Shown here: piece by piece, positions 4,560 through 5,663 of the stretch
Numbering within the stretch: position 1 is the stretch's first letter
Layout of the letters: every line of letters begins with the position of its first letter
Assembly (NCBI GenBank): GCA_019237515.1
Contig: JAFAGX010000662.1
Coordinates: 1-5,663 of the forward strand
Reading direction: 5' to 3'
DNA length: 5,663 nt
From: Acidobacteriaceae bacterium
Lineage (GTDB): Bacteria > Acidobacteriota > Terriglobia > Terriglobales > SbA1
Position numbers and translations under genes: made by a program
Notes under the pieces: model-generated
What the model saw: only the letters and a program-made list of their open reading frames with translations
Databases searched by the model: none
What the model was told of the DNA's origin: nothing

Positions 4560-5663
4560 CTAGAACGTGAAACCCAACTCCGCCGTATAGCTGCGCGGCG
4601 GGATGAAATGGGTACCGCTAAAAGTGGACAAAAAGTTATAAAGCGCATCCTTGTTCGTCAAATTCACGACGGTGAAGCGGAGGTTCGCTTTGTAATGGTC
4701 GGTACGGAACAAGTTGTCCATTCCAGCCCCTACGTCGAACGTATTACGGGGCGCGACCCGGGGAGGATTGCGATCGGCGTTTTCAGTTCCGGGAGCCGGA
4801 ATTACGACGCGAGTGGCTGTCAGTTGCGATGGCGCACAACTTGTGAGTGGTGTGCCGAGACTGGGAACTACTCCACCGCAAGCAAGTCCGATTTGCAGCT
4901 GCTCGTCAGCCGTCAAATTGGACAGGTTCACAGGTGTAGTTGGGTTGAGCGCAAACGGTACGGCTCCCGCAACCTCGCCGCTTTGATAGTTCCAAGTGAA
5001 TCCGAACCAAGGGGCATTCTTTCCGTATTGATATTGCAAGTGTGTGACCGCTTCGAAGGCTTGATCGTGATCAATGCGGAATGGAGCGTTCGAATTGATC
5101 TGCTCAGGGTTATTGAAAATCAGGCCGCCAATCTCCGGCCCAAAGAAGCGTGCTCGTGTGTGTCCCATGACCGAGTAAGCGGTCAGCCCATGAAAATCCG
5201 GCACATTGACCTTAATGGAAGCTCCATCGATTTTCGATTTTCGCCATTGAATAGGAAAAGTTAGAGAGGTATTGAACAGAACATCGAAGTCAAAATCAGG
5301 ATCAGTAAACTTCCAGAAATAATCGGCCTCGACCGAAAAATATTTCCCGATCGCCTGTTCGAAGCCGGTAGAGAAATGGTTGCGGTGGGCCGGCCGCAAT
5401 GGCTGGGATCCGAAGGCTCCGAAAATATGTTGCGCCAGCCCTCCTTCGCCGGTCTCACTTGAGATGAGCAGATTCTCGTTGTAGGGCGTGACCATGAATC
5501 GACCGTAGGATCCACGCACCACGGTGTTCGTTTTCTTGATCTGATACGAAGCGCCCGCCCGAGGCTCCGCTAAACTGTCGGAACTTAGCCCACGATACAA
5601 GTCTCCCCGGATTCCGAGATTCAAGGTGAGCTTGCCCAAAGTGAGCGCATCCTGGACGTACAT
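4560..5663 (-). CDS. TonB-dependent receptor, C-terminal beta-barrel part (truncated by window edge)
   Basis: The last 367 codons of a longer gene; translation continues past base 5663. The Met at the very edge is internal: it opens with MYVQDALTLGKLTLNLGIRG, a mid-barrel strand pair, and TonB-dependent receptors are usually well over 600 aa with signal peptide, plug and barrel. Alternating strand-loop patterns are visible, such as EPRAGASYQIKKTNTVVRGSYGRF and HYKANLRFTVVNLTNKDALYNF. The C-terminus AELGFTF ends in the aromatic residue recognised by the BAM assembly machinery. A cysteine pair in CGGVVPSLGTPLTSC may form a disulfide in an extracellular loop. Such receptors import siderophores, cobalamin or glycans across the outer membrane using TonB energy. 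The substrate cannot be told from this part. The style resembles the large acidobacterial Oar-like receptors, but the diagnostic N-terminal domain is outside the window. It converges on the Crp/Fnr-type gene with 87 bp between the two stops. Confidence 0.85.
   Translation of the reverse strand: MYVQDALTLGKLTLNLGIRGDLYRGLSSDSLAEPRAGASYQIKKTNTVVRGSYGRFMVTPYNENLLISSETGEGGLAQHIFGAFGSQPLRPAHRNHFSTGFEQAIGKYFSVEADYFWKFTDPDFDFDVLFNTSLTFPIQWRKSKIDGASIKVNVPDFHGLTAYSVMGHTRARFFGPEIGGLIFNNPEQINSNAPFRIDHDQAFEAVTHLQYQYGKNAPWFGFTWNYQSGEVAGAVPFALNPTTPVNLSNLTADEQLQIGLACGGVVPSLGTPLTSCAPSQLTATRVVIPAPGTENADRNPPRVAPRNTFDVGAGMDNLFRTDHYKANLRFTVVNLTNKDALYNFLSTFSGTHFIPPRSYTAELGFTF

Noticed and set aside
4608..5264. 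218-aa plus-strand frame
   Set aside because: Lies wholly antisense to the TonB receptor; its translation shows no domain and it has no ribosome binding site.
5661..5663. Met at the window edge as the start of the receptor gene
   Set aside because: It lies in the middle of a beta-barrel; signal peptide and plug domain are missing, so the gene continues outside the window.

Overview
The window (about 53-55% GC by eye) looks like a chromosomal segment of a Gram-negative bacterium, most likely an acidobacterium of the Koribacter/Terriglobus type. The signs are an outer-membrane TonB-dependent receptor barrel, a sigma-54 activator, and a Crp/Fnr-type regulator with a CX2CX8C cysteine cluster. 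A small protein starting MARGWESKSVEEQ and a stand-alone purS next to glmS fit as well. The lineage is inferred from gene flavour, not proven. I see no mobile element, CRISPR array, tRNA or rRNA.

Layout. Bases 1-641 (minus strand) hold a housekeeping cluster, read right to left: an 80-aa protein of unknown function, purS (purine synthesis), and the first 11 codons of glmS (amino-sugar synthesis). Bases 642-1066 are a divergent, gene-free stretch. It holds a good sigma-70-like promoter on the plus strand, a nested stem, two further dyads, and a hairpin that covers the Shine-Dalgarno site of the next gene. Bases 1067-3040 encode a 657-aa sigma-54-dependent activator (PAS-GAF-AAA+-HTH, FhlA-like). 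Bases 3041-3284 form a second regulatory gap with an 18-bp dyad and, about 100 bp further on, a sigma-54 -24/-12 promoter. Bases 3285-4472 encode a Crp/Fnr-family regulator with an unusual 162-residue N-terminal extension. A strong terminator follows, and a TonB-dependent receptor converges from the right, truncated by the window edge.

How they may work together. The most interesting reading is a two-step regulatory relay. A cytoplasmic sensor-activator (PAS and GAF inputs, no receiver domain) would bind the dyad and drive sigma-54 RNA polymerase at the promoter of the adjacent Crp/Fnr-type gene. That product carries FNR-like cysteines and a CRP-like recognition helix and would control further genes. 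Translation of the activator may itself be gated by its leader RNA. The cis elements are visible in the sequence; the wiring between them is inference.
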